DNA from: DASRTE01 sp035316885
GTDB taxonomy: Bacteria; Actinomycetota; Actinomycetes; Jiangellales; Jiangellaceae
Length of the DNA: 14,432 nt
NCBI GenBank assembly: GCA_035316885.1
Contig: DATHII010000339.1
Location: forward strand, 1-14,432
Reading direction: 5' to 3'
Shown one piece after another: positions 1-6,792 of this stretch. The first letter of the stretch is position 1, and each line of letters opens with the position of its first letter. The translations under genes and the position numbers were made by a program. The notes beneath the pieces are model-generated. The model made no database searches, had not been told where the DNA came from, and worked only from the letters and a program-made list of their open reading frames with translations.

Positions 1-167
1 CCGCCGGCGAGCTCCATCCCGGAAAGGCCAGTTACATACGACAGATAGCCCGGCACCAGCGGCAGCACGCACGGGGACAGGAACGACACGAGTCCCGCCA
101 GGGCCGCGATCGGCACTGCGGCGAGCAGGGACCCCGAGAGCACGGTGTCCGGGAACGTGTCACCCAT
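1..167 (-). CDS. ccdA: CcdA-type cytochrome c biogenesis membrane protein (N-terminal part, 3' end outside window)
   Basis: Only the first 55 or so codons are present; the gene runs off the left edge. The translation begins MGDTFPDTVLSG, then a hydrophobic segment, then SFLSPCVLPLVPGYLSYVTG, the hallmark first transmembrane region of CcdA/DsbD-beta proteins with the Pro-Cys pair used in electron transfer. In this family the protein passes reducing equivalents from cytoplasmic thioredoxin across the membrane to an extracytoplasmic thioredoxin-like protein during cytochrome c maturation. The ATG start at 167 lies inside the last codons of the upstream tlpA-like gene (8-nt overlap, ATGGGTGA), which implies translational coupling and matches a shared pathway. 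Only a weak Shine-Dalgarno is visible. In other actinobacteria resB and ccsA genes often follow, but that cannot be seen here. The family call is firm. Confidence 0.93.
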   Translation of the reverse strand, partial: MGDTFPDTVLSGSLLAAVPIAALAGLVSFLSPCVLPLVPGYLSYVTGLSGMELAG

Positions 168-774
168 CGCTGGCCGCAGCGTTCCCGGCTTCAGCCGGGG
201 CGGCCTCCGCAGCGATCTCGGACACGAGATCGCGCAGCGAGGTCTCGGTGATCTGACCGAGCACGCTGGCCGCCATCCGACCTTCGCGGTCCACCACCAA
301 CGTGCTGGGGATCGACGTGGGCGGCAGTGTGTCGCGGAAGGCCAGCAGGAGGGAGCCGTTCGCGTCGACGACGCTTGGGTAGGTGACGCCGAACTCCCGC
401 TCGAAGGCGCGGGCGTCGGTGTCGTTGTCCCTGACGTTCACGCCCACAAAGCGCACCCCCTGGTCCGCCAGCGACGCGTTGACCGCTTGAAGGTCGGGCG
501 CCTCGTCCCTGCACGGCGGGCACCACGAGCCCCAGACGTTGAGCACGACGACGTCGCCCCGGGCTGCCGCCAGCTCGAAGTCGCCGCCGCCGAGCAACGG
601 CCCGCGGAAGTCCGGAGCAGGGTCGCGGCTGTCCGCCGGCACCAGCGTGACCGCGCCACTGCCCTCGACGTACCGGGTCTGCCCGCCGTCGTTTCGCTGG
701 ACCTGGCCGTCCGAGCAACCCCCGATGGCCACGACCGCAGCGGCGACCAACGCGACGGCGCGCAAGGGATGCAT
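160..774 (-). CDS. TlpA/ResA-like thiol-disulfide lipoprotein
   Basis: A 204-residue protein of the extracytoplasmic thioredoxin family that reduces apocytochrome c (or a related thiol substrate) with electrons from CcdA. The N-terminus MHPLRAVALV has a short basic head, a hydrophobic stretch and a lipobox-like IGGC, giving a probable lipidated Cys20, so it is predicted to be anchored on the outer face of the membrane. The redox motif WCPPC is at residues 84-88 within VWGSWCPPCRDEAP, followed by typical AhpC/TSA-redoxin strands (GVNVRDND, then PSVVDANGSLL, and a cis-Pro segment TSIPSTLVVD). The reading frame stays open 41 codons further upstream, but that part lies within the phosphatase gene. 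The ATG at 774 is preferred because it follows GGGGG at good spacing and starts the signal peptide. It overlaps the phosphatase stop by 1 nt (TGATG). Confidence 0.9.
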   Translation of the reverse strand: MHPLRAVALVAAAVVAIGGCSDGQVQRNDGGQTRYVEGSGAVTLVPADSRDPAPDFRGPLLGGGDFELAAARGDVVVLNVWGSWCPPCRDEAPDLQAVNASLADQGVRFVGVNVRDNDTDARAFEREFGVTYPSVVDANGSLLLAFRDTLPPTSIPSTLVVDREGRMAASVLGQITETSLRDLVSEIAAEAAPAEAGNAAASDG

Positions 775-1424
775 CACGCCCCCGCGGCGAAACGCTTGCC
801 GATCGCCGGAAGCAGGTCGGCGGCCGGTTCGCTGTAGGCCACCGACACGATCTCCTCGTCCTCGTAGGCGAACGTCGTCAGGCTGGCCAATGAGCACCTG
901 CGCCTACGCGGGTCGTGCCACAGTCGTCGGCCCTCGACCGCCGAGCGGACGACCCAGATCGGCAACTGGTGCGAGACCAGCAGTGTCTCGTGGCCCTCTG
1001 CGGCCTTGCGGGCGTCGGCCATCGCAGCACGCATCCGGGCGAGAATTTCGACGTAGGGCTCACCCCACGACGGCCGGAAGGGGTTGCGCAGGTGTCTCCA
1101 GTGCCGGAGCTGCCGCAATGAGCCGTCGCCGCGGCCGAACGTGAGCCCTTCGAAGACGTTGCTCGCCTCGATCAACCGCTCGTCCGTCTCGACCCCGAGC
1201 CCGAGCCTCGTGGCCGTCGGCGCCGCCGTCTGCCGGGCACGCTCCAGCGGCGACGACACGATCCGTACGAGGTCGCGGCCGCCCATGGTCTCCTCGATCC
1301 GCTCGGCCATGGCGACGCCGCGCTCGGAGAGGTGATAGCCGGGCAGGCGCCCGTACAGGGTGCCGGCCGGGTTGTGAACCTCGCCGTGGCGGAGCAGGTG
1401 GACCCGTGTGACCGACGGTCTCAC
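774..1424 (-). CDS. Histidine phosphatase (phosphoglycerate mutase-like) superfamily protein
   Basis: A 216-residue member of the branch-1 histidine phosphatase superfamily. The catalytic LRHGE motif is near the N-terminus (Arg12, nucleophile His13). SSPLERARQTA follows at about residues 57-67, with the second phosphate-binding Arg at 62. A probable acid (Glu86) sits in DERLIEASNVFEG, and the second catalytic His is in LVSHQLP (His152). The substrate cannot be read from sequence; relatives beside hemL are often labelled 'phosphoglycerate mutase' without proof. The GTG start overlaps the hemL stop by 4 nt (GTGA) and is preceded by a GGGAGG Shine-Dalgarno inside the end of hemL. The order hemL-phosphatase-thioredoxin-ccdA is a conserved actinobacterial arrangement (as in Mycobacterium tuberculosis Rv0524-Rv0527), which suggests a role linked to haem or cytochrome maturation. 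Confidence 0.9.
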   Translation of the reverse strand: MRPSVTRVHLLRHGEVHNPAGTLYGRLPGYHLSERGVAMAERIEETMGGRDLVRIVSSPLERARQTAAPTATRLGLGVETDERLIEASNVFEGLTFGRGDGSLRQLRHWRHLRNPFRPSWGEPYVEILARMRAAMADARKAAEGHETLLVSHQLPIWVVRSAVEGRRLWHDPRRRRCSLASLTTFAYEDEEIVSVAYSEPAADLLPAIGKRFAAGA

Positions 1425-2758
1425 TCCGCCTCCCGACCCGCACAGGCCGCGGCGCGAGCGGCCTCCGGTAGCGCGGATGCCACCCGGTCGATCGCACCGT
1501 CGTCGTGCACCGCCGAGACGAACCAGACCTCATACGCGGACGGCGGCAGGTGGACGCCTTCGGCCAGCATGGCCTGGAAGAAGGCGGCGAACCGGGCGGC
1601 ATCGGTCCGTTTCGCGGCGGCGAAGTCGGTCACGCCGTCACCGCCGGACTCCGGATCGACGAAGAAGACACTGAACAGGTTCCCGGCGTACTGCAGTACG
1701 TGCGGGACGCCCTCGGCCGTCAAGGCCTTCGTCACCAGGTCGCCGACGACCCGCGCCGCCTCGTCGATCCTGCTGTACACAGCGTCGTCGGCCAGCCGCA
1801 GCGTGGTGAGCCCCGCGGTGGTCGCAACCGGGTTTCCGGACAGTGTGCCGGCCTGATAGACGGGGCCTGCGGGGGCGAGCAGTTCCATCAGGGCTGAGCT
1901 CCCGCCGAACGCAGCGGCCGGGAAGCCGCCACCCATCACCTTGCCGTACGTCGTCAGGTCGGGCCGGACGCCGTCGAGCCCGAACCACCCGGACCGGTCG
2001 ACCCGGAAGCCGGTCATGACCTCGTCGAGGATCAGCAGTGCCCCGTGAGCGTGTGCGGTGTCGCGCAGGAAGGCGTTGAATCCGCCGGCCGGGGGGACCG
2101 CGCCCATGTTGCCGGCAGCGGCCTCGGCGATGACGCACGCGACGTTACTGCCGTGCTCGGTGAAGGCAGCGTCGACCGCGGTCCTGTCGTTGTACGGCAA
2201 CACGATCGTGTCGCGGGCGCTGGCGTCTGTGACGCCCGGTGTGTTCGGATGCGCGAACGTGGCGACTCCGCTGCCGGCGCTGGCCAGCAACGCGTCGACA
2301 TGCCCGTGGTAGTGGCCGGCGAACTTGATGACCTTCGGACGCCCTGTGGCGGCGCGGGCCAGCCGGATCGCGCTCATCGTCGCCTCGGTGCCGCTGGAGA
2401 CCAGGCGGACCTGCTCGACGGAGGTCCGGGCGACAATCTCCTCGACGAGTTCGACCTCGAGCTGGGTCGGCGTCCCGTACGACGTGCCCAGCGCGACCTG
2501 CCGCGCCACGGCGTCAATGACCTGGGGGTGCGCGTGCCCGAGCAGAAGCGGCCCCCAGGAACACACCAGGTCGACGTACTCCCGACCGTCGGCGTCGTAG
2601 ATGTACGGCCCCCGGCCCCTGGCTATGAACCGCGGTGTCCCGCCGACCGCCCGGAACGCCCGGACCGGCGAGTTGACCCCTCCGGGCGTGACCACGAGGG
2701 CCCGCTCGAACAGGGCGGCACTCGCCGGAGCCTCGTACGGATAGGTCACGAGAGTCAT
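1421..2758 (-). CDS. hemL: Glutamate-1-semialdehyde 2,1-aminomutase
   Basis: A 445-residue PLP-dependent class III aminotransferase-fold enzyme that converts glutamate-1-semialdehyde to 5-aminolevulinate, the step after HemA in C5-pathway tetrapyrrole synthesis. It opens with SAALFERALVVTPGGVNSPVR, the standard GSA-AM N-terminal signature. SSGTEATMSA (121-130) binds cofactor phosphate, GHYHG is at 149-153, and LDEVMTGFR (244-252) carries the Asp that contacts the pyridine nitrogen. The Schiff-base lysine is Lys273 in TTYGKVMGGGFP. Length fits the family. The ATG at 2758 is chosen because homology begins just after it; the frame is open 54 codons further upstream but that extension has no family resemblance. 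No clear Shine-Dalgarno precedes the ATG, so a short or leaderless message is possible. It is the first gene of the leftward cluster. Confidence 0.97.
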   Translation of the reverse strand: MTLVTYPYEAPASAALFERALVVTPGGVNSPVRAFRAVGGTPRFIARGRGPYIYDADGREYVDLVCSWGPLLLGHAHPQVIDAVARQVALGTSYGTPTQLEVELVEEIVARTSVEQVRLVSSGTEATMSAIRLARAATGRPKVIKFAGHYHGHVDALLASAGSGVATFAHPNTPGVTDASARDTIVLPYNDRTAVDAAFTEHGSNVACVIAEAAAGNMGAVPPAGGFNAFLRDTAHAHGALLILDEVMTGFRVDRSGWFGLDGVRPDLTTYGKVMGGGFPAAAFGGSSALMELLAPAGPVYQAGTLSGNPVATTAGLTTLRLADDAVYSRIDEAARVVGDLVTKALTAEGVPHVLQYAGNLFSVFFVDPESGGDGVTDFAAAKRTDAARFAAFFQAMLAEGVHLPPSAYEVWFVSAVHDDGAIDRVASALPEAARAAACAGREAE

Positions 2759-2774
2759 TGTGGCAAGACGCCGA

Positions 2775-2805
2775 AGTATCCCGTCGTCGGGCCACGTCGC
2801 CACAA
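2775..2805 (-). promoter_or_regulatory. Possible hemL promoter
   Basis: Reading leftward, TTGTGG (2805-2800) and GATACT (2780-2775) lie 19 bp apart, about 17 bp before the hemL ATG. The -35 matches only its TTG part and the spacing is long. If real, the transcript leader would be about 10 nt, in line with the missing Shine-Dalgarno. Weak candidate. Confidence 0.28.
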
Positions 2806-2856
2806 ACCGGCAAGCATGCTGCAGACACCGGTCACGGTGACGTGAACCCATCCTCG

Positions 2857-3582
2857 CTACGGGCGGGTCCCGGCCGATTCGGCGTACCGGCGCAACGCTT
2901 CGGCCACGCCGCCGCTCCACGGCGCGCCGTGGCCGGGTAGCACCCAGGTCGCCTTGACCGTATCGAGCTTCGCGAGCGACGCCACTGCGACATCCGGCTC
3001 GAGCGTGAATGGCGCCGGACGTGGGCCGCGAGCACCAGTCAGCACGTGTCCGGTGGTCATCGCGTCGCCGACGAACAACGCGTCGACGACGGGCAGGTGG
3101 AAGGCCACGCTGCCGGGCGTGTGACCAGGGATGTGGATGACGCGAGGCGAGCCCGGAACGTCGAGCGTCTGGCCGTTGCCGAACGTCACGACCTCACCGA
3201 CCGGGGGGATTCGCAGCCCGCCGCGCCGCGCGCTGTACCACAGGAAGCGCATCAGGGGGCCGATCTTCATCGGTCCCCAGCCGGAGTTCGGCTTCTTGAT
3301 CTCACCCCGTGCGCGGGCGGCGTCGAGTTCGTGCACGTGAACTCCGACGCCCTGTTCGCGACGGAGCCGCTCCGCGAAGCCGATGTGGTCCGTGTCGCCA
3401 TGGGTCAGGATGACGGCGCGTACGTCCTCGAGCGAACGGCCCATCTGGACGAGTTCGGTCTGGAACTCTCGCCAGTGGCCGGGCAGCCCGGCGTCGACAA
3501 CTGTGATCTCGCCGGCGTCCTCGACCAGGTAACTGTTGACGAGGTCGGAGCCGACGCGATGGAGGTGCGGCGCGAGTTTCAT
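2857..3582 (-). CDS. Metallo-beta-lactamase-fold hydrolase
   Basis: A 241-residue MBL-superfamily protein, related to glyoxalase II-like hydrolases. The metal-binding motif is LTHGDTDHIG (His61, Asp63, Asp65, His66). This is an HxDxDH variant in which the second His of the usual HxHxDH is Asp, a form seen in many actinobacterial homologues. Further ligands follow in IPGHTPGS (His154), LFVGDAM (Asp173) and VLPGHGAPW (His218), so the metal site is otherwise complete. The substrate is unknown. There is no signal peptide, so it is probably cytoplasmic. The ATG at 3582 begins MKLAPHLHRVG, the usual start of this family; a TTG at 3630 would add 16 residues without resemblance. It reads the same way as hemL but is separated by about 98 bp, so it may or may not share a transcript. 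Confidence 0.87.
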   Translation of the reverse strand: MKLAPHLHRVGSDLVNSYLVEDAGEITVVDAGLPGHWREFQTELVQMGRSLEDVRAVILTHGDTDHIGFAERLRREQGVGVHVHELDAARARGEIKKPNSGWGPMKIGPLMRFLWYSARRGGLRIPPVGEVVTFGNGQTLDVPGSPRVIHIPGHTPGSVAFHLPVVDALFVGDAMTTGHVLTGARGPRPAPFTLEPDVAVASLAKLDTVKATWVLPGHGAPWSGGVAEALRRYAESAGTRP

Positions 3583-3629
3583 CGTGTCATCGATTCGATG
3601 GTTGGTCTGGGCTGACTCGTTCCTACGCA

Positions 3630-3635
3630 ATAGTA
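3630..3635 (-). promoter_or_regulatory. Possible -10 box for the MBL-fold gene
   Basis: TACTAT reads leftward about 48 bp upstream of the MBL ATG in a locally AT-richer spot (CTATCTACTATTG). It fits the actinobacterial TAnnnT pattern. No convincing -35 lies at the expected distance, so it is a weak call. Confidence 0.3.
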
Positions 3636-3640
3636 GATAG

Positions 3641-3940
3641 CACGGTTCGCCGCTGCGCCGCCTCTATGCACGGCTCTTCCCGGCGTACTTCGGACCCGAC
3701 ACGCTCGCCTGCGTGAACGACCGGCTCGACGGCCGATGGCGCAACCTCTACCGCGACACCGACCCGATCGGGTCGTGGGCCCTCGACCCTGCGACGGTGC
3801 CCGAGCCGCCCGTCGACCGGATGCTGGTCGACCCAGGCGAGCTGGGCGAGGACAATCGAAGGCCATGCCGACTACTGGTCGGACCGGGCTACGCCAGCGC
3901 GCTGGACGACCTTGCCAGGCACGCGCCGTCCGGTCAGTGA
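3641..3940 (+). pseudogene. Frameshifted C-terminal remnant of an unidentified actinobacterial gene
   Basis: The frame opens right after a stop at 3638-3640 and reads straight into protein-like sequence (RRLYARLFPAYFGPD, then DRLDGRWRNLYRDTDPIGSW) with no start codon or ribosome site at a sensible place. Near its end the frame slips twice. From 3858 to 3884 the meaningful translation (EGHADYWSD) is in the +1 frame, and PGYASALDDLARH then resumes in the original frame. This looks like a 1-bp gain followed by a 1-bp loss. It ends at a TGA just past the convergent VOC gene's stop. The segment resembles, from memory, the C-terminal part of uncharacterised actinobacterial proteins carrying a 'WxNLYRxTDPIG' stretch; I cannot assign a family. 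The missing N-terminus plus the two slips argue for a decaying fragment rather than a working gene. Confidence 0.6.
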
Positions 3941-4377
3941 AGGCAGAACTCGTTGCTCTCGGGGTCGTGCATCACCACGCCGAAGTGGTCGAGCCCCTCC
4001 TGTTCGAGCACGCGTAGGCGGGTGGCACCGGCCTCGACCAGGCGGTCCGCCTCGGCGAGGACCCGTTGCCTGCGGACATCGAGTGGCACCGCGCGGCCGC
4101 CGCTAACGTCGATGTCGAGGTGTACGCGGTTCTTCACGACCTTGCCCTCGGGGACCACCTGGAACCAGATCCGGGGTCCCACGCCGTCGGGGTCGACGAT
4201 CGAGTCGCCGCTGTCGACGAGTTCGTCCTCTGGCAGCCCGACATGCGCCCAGTAGGAGCGCCAGTCGTCGAAGCCGGCCGGCGGATCCTCGATCCGGTAG
4301 CCCAGGGCCAGCGCCCAGAAGCGGGTCAGCAGGTCGGGATCGACGCAGTCGAACACCACCTGGATCCTCGATGCCAT
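3934..4377 (-). CDS. Glyoxalase/bleomycin-resistance (VOC) family protein
   Basis: A 147-residue single-chain VOC-fold protein of the actinobacterial glyoxalase-like type. It has two beta-alpha-beta-beta-beta halves: residues 1-75 (MASRIQVVFDCVDPDLLTRFWALALGY, then WFQVVPEGK) and 80-147 (NRVHLDIDV, then ending FGVVMHDPESNEFCLH). The usual VOC metal positions are represented by His86 in NRVHLDI and Glu143 in ESNEFC. The closest relatives are generally uncharacterised, so substrate and even catalysis are open. The ATG at 4377 is preceded by GGGAGGGG, a strong Shine-Dalgarno at good spacing, which settles the start despite the frame staying open far upstream. It converges on the gene remnant at 3641-3940 and is divergent from the kinase-cupin pair. 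Confidence 0.87.
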   Translation of the reverse strand: MASRIQVVFDCVDPDLLTRFWALALGYRIEDPPAGFDDWRSYWAHVGLPEDELVDSGDSIVDPDGVGPRIWFQVVPEGKVVKNRVHLDIDVSGGRAVPLDVRRQRVLAEADRLVEAGATRLRVLEQEGLDHFGVVMHDPESNEFCLH

Positions 4378-4424
4378 CTCGGCCCCTCCCTCGGACACTC
4401 TGCTGCTTCCGCGACCGGCCGGAC

Positions 4425-4455
4425 ATACACCGGGTGACCTGTGGCGGTTTGTCAA
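4425..4455 (-). promoter_or_regulatory. Candidate promoter for the VOC gene
   Basis: A perfect TTGACA -35 hexamer (4455-4450, leftward) is followed 19 bp later by GTGTAT (4430-4425), placing a start site near 4418 and a 40-nt leader with the strong ribosome site. The -35 is exact; the -10 match and spacing are only fair. Confidence 0.4.
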
Positions 4456-4579
4456 CGCCACGCGGCCCGATATGACGTGTCGAACCAGCCACATCTTGCC
4501 CGGTGTCGAGCGTCGCAGTGGCACCGGTCCACACGCTCGAGCCTGGTCGGCCCGGTCCCGGTGTGCGACAGTTCTGAAG

Positions 4580-5248
4580 GTGCGGAAGTACGTCCTCATG
4601 GGAGCACAGGGCAGCGGCAAGGGCACGCAGGCCGCACTGCTCGCCCGTGACCTCGACCTGACCCAGATCAGCGTCGGCGACATCTTTCGCTGGCACGTCC
4701 AGAACCACACGAAGCTCGGCGCCCAGGTCCGGCGGGTCATGGCCGCCGGCGAACTGGTGGGCGACGACCTCGTAGAAACGGTCGTCAACGAGCGGCTCCG
4801 GCAGCACGACTGGAACTACGGCTTCGTCATCGACGGTTTCCCGCGCAACCGGCCGCAGGCGGAGTTCTTCCTGGAGAGCTATGACATCGACGCCGTCGTC
4901 CACCTCGTCCTCCCCGACGACGACGTCCGCCGTCGCGTCCTGGCCCGACGGCTGTGCTCGTCGTGCGGCCTCGACTACAACCTGATGGCCCACCGCCCTC
5001 AGGTCGAGGGCCGCTGCGACGTGTGCGGGGGAGAGCTCGTCGCCCGCGAGGACGACACCGGGGAGGCGCTCGAGGCGCGGCTGCGCGATTATCACGAGAA
5101 GACCGACCCTGTTCTCGACCTGTTTCGGCGCAAGGAGTTCGTCGTCACCGTCGACGCGCGGCCCGATCCCGCTTCCGTGCAGCGCTCCATCCGGACCGAA
5201 CTTGGACTCCTGTTCGCCGACCAGGCCGAGAGCGACGTGCCGAGATAG
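4580..5248 (+). CDS. Adenylate kinase-like nucleoside monophosphate kinase with zinc-type LID
   Basis: A 222-residue long-form adenylate kinase-family enzyme, expected to move phosphate between ATP and a nucleoside monophosphate in the cytoplasm. The P-loop is GAQGSGKGTQ (8-17). The NMP-binding motif ISVGDIFR (30-37) keeps the Arg, and DGFPRNRPQA (85-94) has Asn where DGFPRT is usual. The LID carries a four-cysteine zinc knuckle (CSSC at 126-129, CDVC at 146-149) and then AREDDTGEALEARLRDYHEK with the conserved arginines, so it looks active. The GTG at 4580 is chosen because the fold's first strand (RKYVLMG) begins there; no good Shine-Dalgarno precedes it. It sits 16 nt upstream of a cupin gene. 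Many actinobacterial housekeeping adenylate kinases lack the zinc knuckle and sit with secY, so this is probably a second copy. I therefore leave the symbol blank. Confidence 0.87.
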   Translation: MRKYVLMGAQGSGKGTQAALLARDLDLTQISVGDIFRWHVQNHTKLGAQVRRVMAAGELVGDDLVETVVNERLRQHDWNYGFVIDGFPRNRPQAEFFLESYDIDAVVHLVLPDDDVRRRVLARRLCSSCGLDYNLMAHRPQVEGRCDVCGGELVAREDDTGEALEARLRDYHEKTDPVLDLFRRKEFVVTVDARPDPASVQRSIRTELGLLFADQAESDVPR

Positions 5249-5264
5249 CTGAAAGGAAGTTGGC

Positions 5265-5663
5265 ATGATCCACGTCGACATGGCCGAAGCAGCGAGAACC
5301 AACGACGCCTTCCGCCGCGTCCTGCACACCACCGGCCATGTTCAGCTGGTGGTCATGACGCTCCAGCCCGGTGAGGACATCGGCGCCGAGGTGCACGAGC
5401 ACAACGACCAGGTGCTCACGTTCGTCGAGGGCAGCGTGCGTGCCGAGGTCGCCGGCGAGACCAGCGCGGTGTCCCCGGGCGATGTCGTCGTCGTGCCCGC
5501 AGGCACCCGACACAACTTCACCAACACCGGGGCCGGACCGGCCCGCCTCTACACGCTCTACAGCCCACCCGACCACAGCCCGGACACGGTGCACCAGACC
5601 AAAGCCGACGCCGCAGCCGCCGAGCGCGAGCACACCGACATCCCGCCGCCGGAACACGACTAG
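5265..5663 (+). CDS. Small cupin-domain protein
   Basis: A 132-residue single-cupin protein. Cupin motif 1 appears as PGEDIGAEVHEHNDQVLTFVEG (His, His and Gln metal positions, about residues 35-56), and motif 2 as SPGDVVVVPAGTRHNFTN (about 70-87, with the last His ligand). An acidic, polar tail of about 30 residues follows (HQTKADAAAAEREHTDIPPPEHD). It probably binds a divalent metal; whether it is an isomerase, dioxygenase or sugar-binding protein cannot be told. The ATG at 5265 has a GAAAGGAAG ribosome site 6-8 nt upstream. The 16-nt gap after the kinase gene indicates co-transcription. It converges with the GNAT gene, with 41 bp between the stops and no strong terminator in that gap. Confidence 0.87.
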   Translation: MIHVDMAEAARTNDAFRRVLHTTGHVQLVVMTLQPGEDIGAEVHEHNDQVLTFVEGSVRAEVAGETSAVSPGDVVVVPAGTRHNFTNTGAGPARLYTLYSPPDHSPDTVHQTKADAAAAEREHTDIPPPEHD

Positions 5664-5704
5664 ATGAGGGTCCGAACGAGCCACGGGCCGCAAAGACGTG
5701 GTGA

Positions 5705-6700
5705 TCAAAGGTGCCGTTGCCACTCCGAAGCCGTCGCGACGACCTGGTACCCGAGCGCCTCGTTGACGCGGATCATGTGCGCGTTCGACGCCGCATTCCA
5801 CGTGTCGAGGAGGCGCAACTGCGGTTCCGCGTCGGCGAGCCACCGCACCATCGCGATCTTCAGGAGCAGGCCCAGCCGGTGACCCCGGTGCGAGCGCAGC
5901 ACGCTGGTGTCGAACTGCGCGCCGTACCACGGCCGGTTCGCCTCGACCGCGACCTGCGTGTGCCCGGCCAGGCCACCGGTGCGCCGCTCGCGGGCGACCA
6001 GGCGGTACGTCCGCCGGCCGTGCGCCCGCTGCGCGGCCTCGAAGGCGCGGATGCGCTCGGGGCTGAAGACCTCGTCCTCGATGTCGAGGTCGTCGATCGG
6101 CGCATCGTTGATCGCCGCCGTCATGGCGACGACGTCGGCCAGCAGCTCCTCGGGCGTGGCGCCTTCCAGGTGGAGCAGGTCGTAGTCGCCCGCGTGGCTC
6201 TCGGCGTCGGCATACGCCACATCGAGCCCTGGCCGGTCGACGTTGACCAGGTCCTGCCGGCGCTGGACGGCCTCGGAGGCGCGGTCGAGGCCCAGTGCCT
6301 TGAGGAACCCCACGCCGGCCGCATGCTCGTAGGTATCTGACAGGAGCAGTGTGCGGCCGGCCGCCCGGACGCGGTCGACGCCCGACTCGAACATCTGGCG
6401 GCCGATGCCCCGACCACGACTCGCCGGGTCGACGGTCACCTCGACCCATCCGGTGTAGGTGTTGTCCCAGTGCGGAAGGGTCAGTTCGAGTACGCCCACG
6501 ACGCGGCCACGGCCGTCCCTGTGGAGCGCCGCCACCGGAGGATCGCCATCCCAGCCGTGCTGCAGTCGTGCGGTGAACGACGACACGGTCGGGCTCAGCT
6601 GATGCGGGCAGTCGACCTCCCGAGCCGCCTCGAGCACGGCCACCGCACCGGCCACGTCGCGCTCGGCGAGGTGGTCGGGGTTCAGCCAGGTCAACTCCAC
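5705..6700 (-). CDS. Two-domain GNAT-family N-acetyltransferase
   Basis: A 331-residue protein made of two GCN5-related acetyltransferase domains. The first (about 1-160) has the acetyl-CoA loop DPASRGRGIGRQMFE (91-105). The second (about 165-331) has VLRSHRGHRLGLLLKIAMVRW (267-287) followed by LLDTWNAASNAHMIRVNEALGY, the conserved 'TxNAxxNxxMxxVNxxLGF' ending common in actinobacterial tandem GNATs. Both pyrophosphate loops look intact. The acceptor substrate is unknown; relatives include mycothiol synthase-like and antibiotic-modifying enzymes, but nothing here specifies one. The start is GTG at 6700; no convincing ribosome site is seen, so the start is less certain than the frame. It lies 92 bp downstream of hemB on the same strand, with a hairpin between, so it may be a separate unit. 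Confidence 0.86.
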   Translation of the reverse strand: MELTWLNPDHLAERDVAGAVAVLEAAREVDCPHQLSPTVSSFTARLQHGWDGDPPVAALHRDGRGRVVGVLELTLPHWDNTYTGWVEVTVDPASRGRGIGRQMFESGVDRVRAAGRTLLLSDTYEHAAGVGFLKALGLDRASEAVQRRQDLVNVDRPGLDVAYADAESHAGDYDLLHLEGATPEELLADVVAMTAAINDAPIDDLDIEDEVFSPERIRAFEAAQRAHGRRTYRLVARERRTGGLAGHTQVAVEANRPWYGAQFDTSVLRSHRGHRLGLLLKIAMVRWLADAEPQLRLLDTWNAASNAHMIRVNEALGYQVVATASEWQRHL

Positions 6701-6773
6701 GCGTACAGGAAACCGCGAACGGCCGTCCGGCGTCGACGCAATTTGCGCGGCCGAGCCGGACCGCGCGGGTCAC

Positions 6774-6792
6774 GCCACCTTTCGGCGGTGGC
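6774..6792 (-). terminator. Hairpin directly after hemB, possible terminator
   Basis: Immediately after the hemB TAA, GCCACC and GGTGGC form a perfect 6-bp stem around a 7-nt loop (leftward: GCCACC-GCCGAAA-GGTGGC). There is no U-run after it, as is common in high-GC actinobacteria. It could end or attenuate the rex-hem transcript before the GNAT gene. Confidence 0.4.

Noticed and set aside
3713..3940. A 75-residue plus-strand protein starting at GTG
   Set aside because: It has no ribosome site, homology-like sequence continues upstream of the GTG to a stop, and internal frame slips are visible; it was treated as a gene remnant.
4103..5332. A 409-codon minus-strand frame opposite the kinase gene
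   Set aside because: It is explained as the shadow of the kinase, cupin and VOC genes, which all show clear motifs in other frames.
5681..5701. CCACG/CGTGG inverted repeat between the convergent cupin and GNAT stops as a terminator
   Set aside because: It has only a 5-bp stem with an 11-nt loop and no U-tract on either side, so it is too weak to call.
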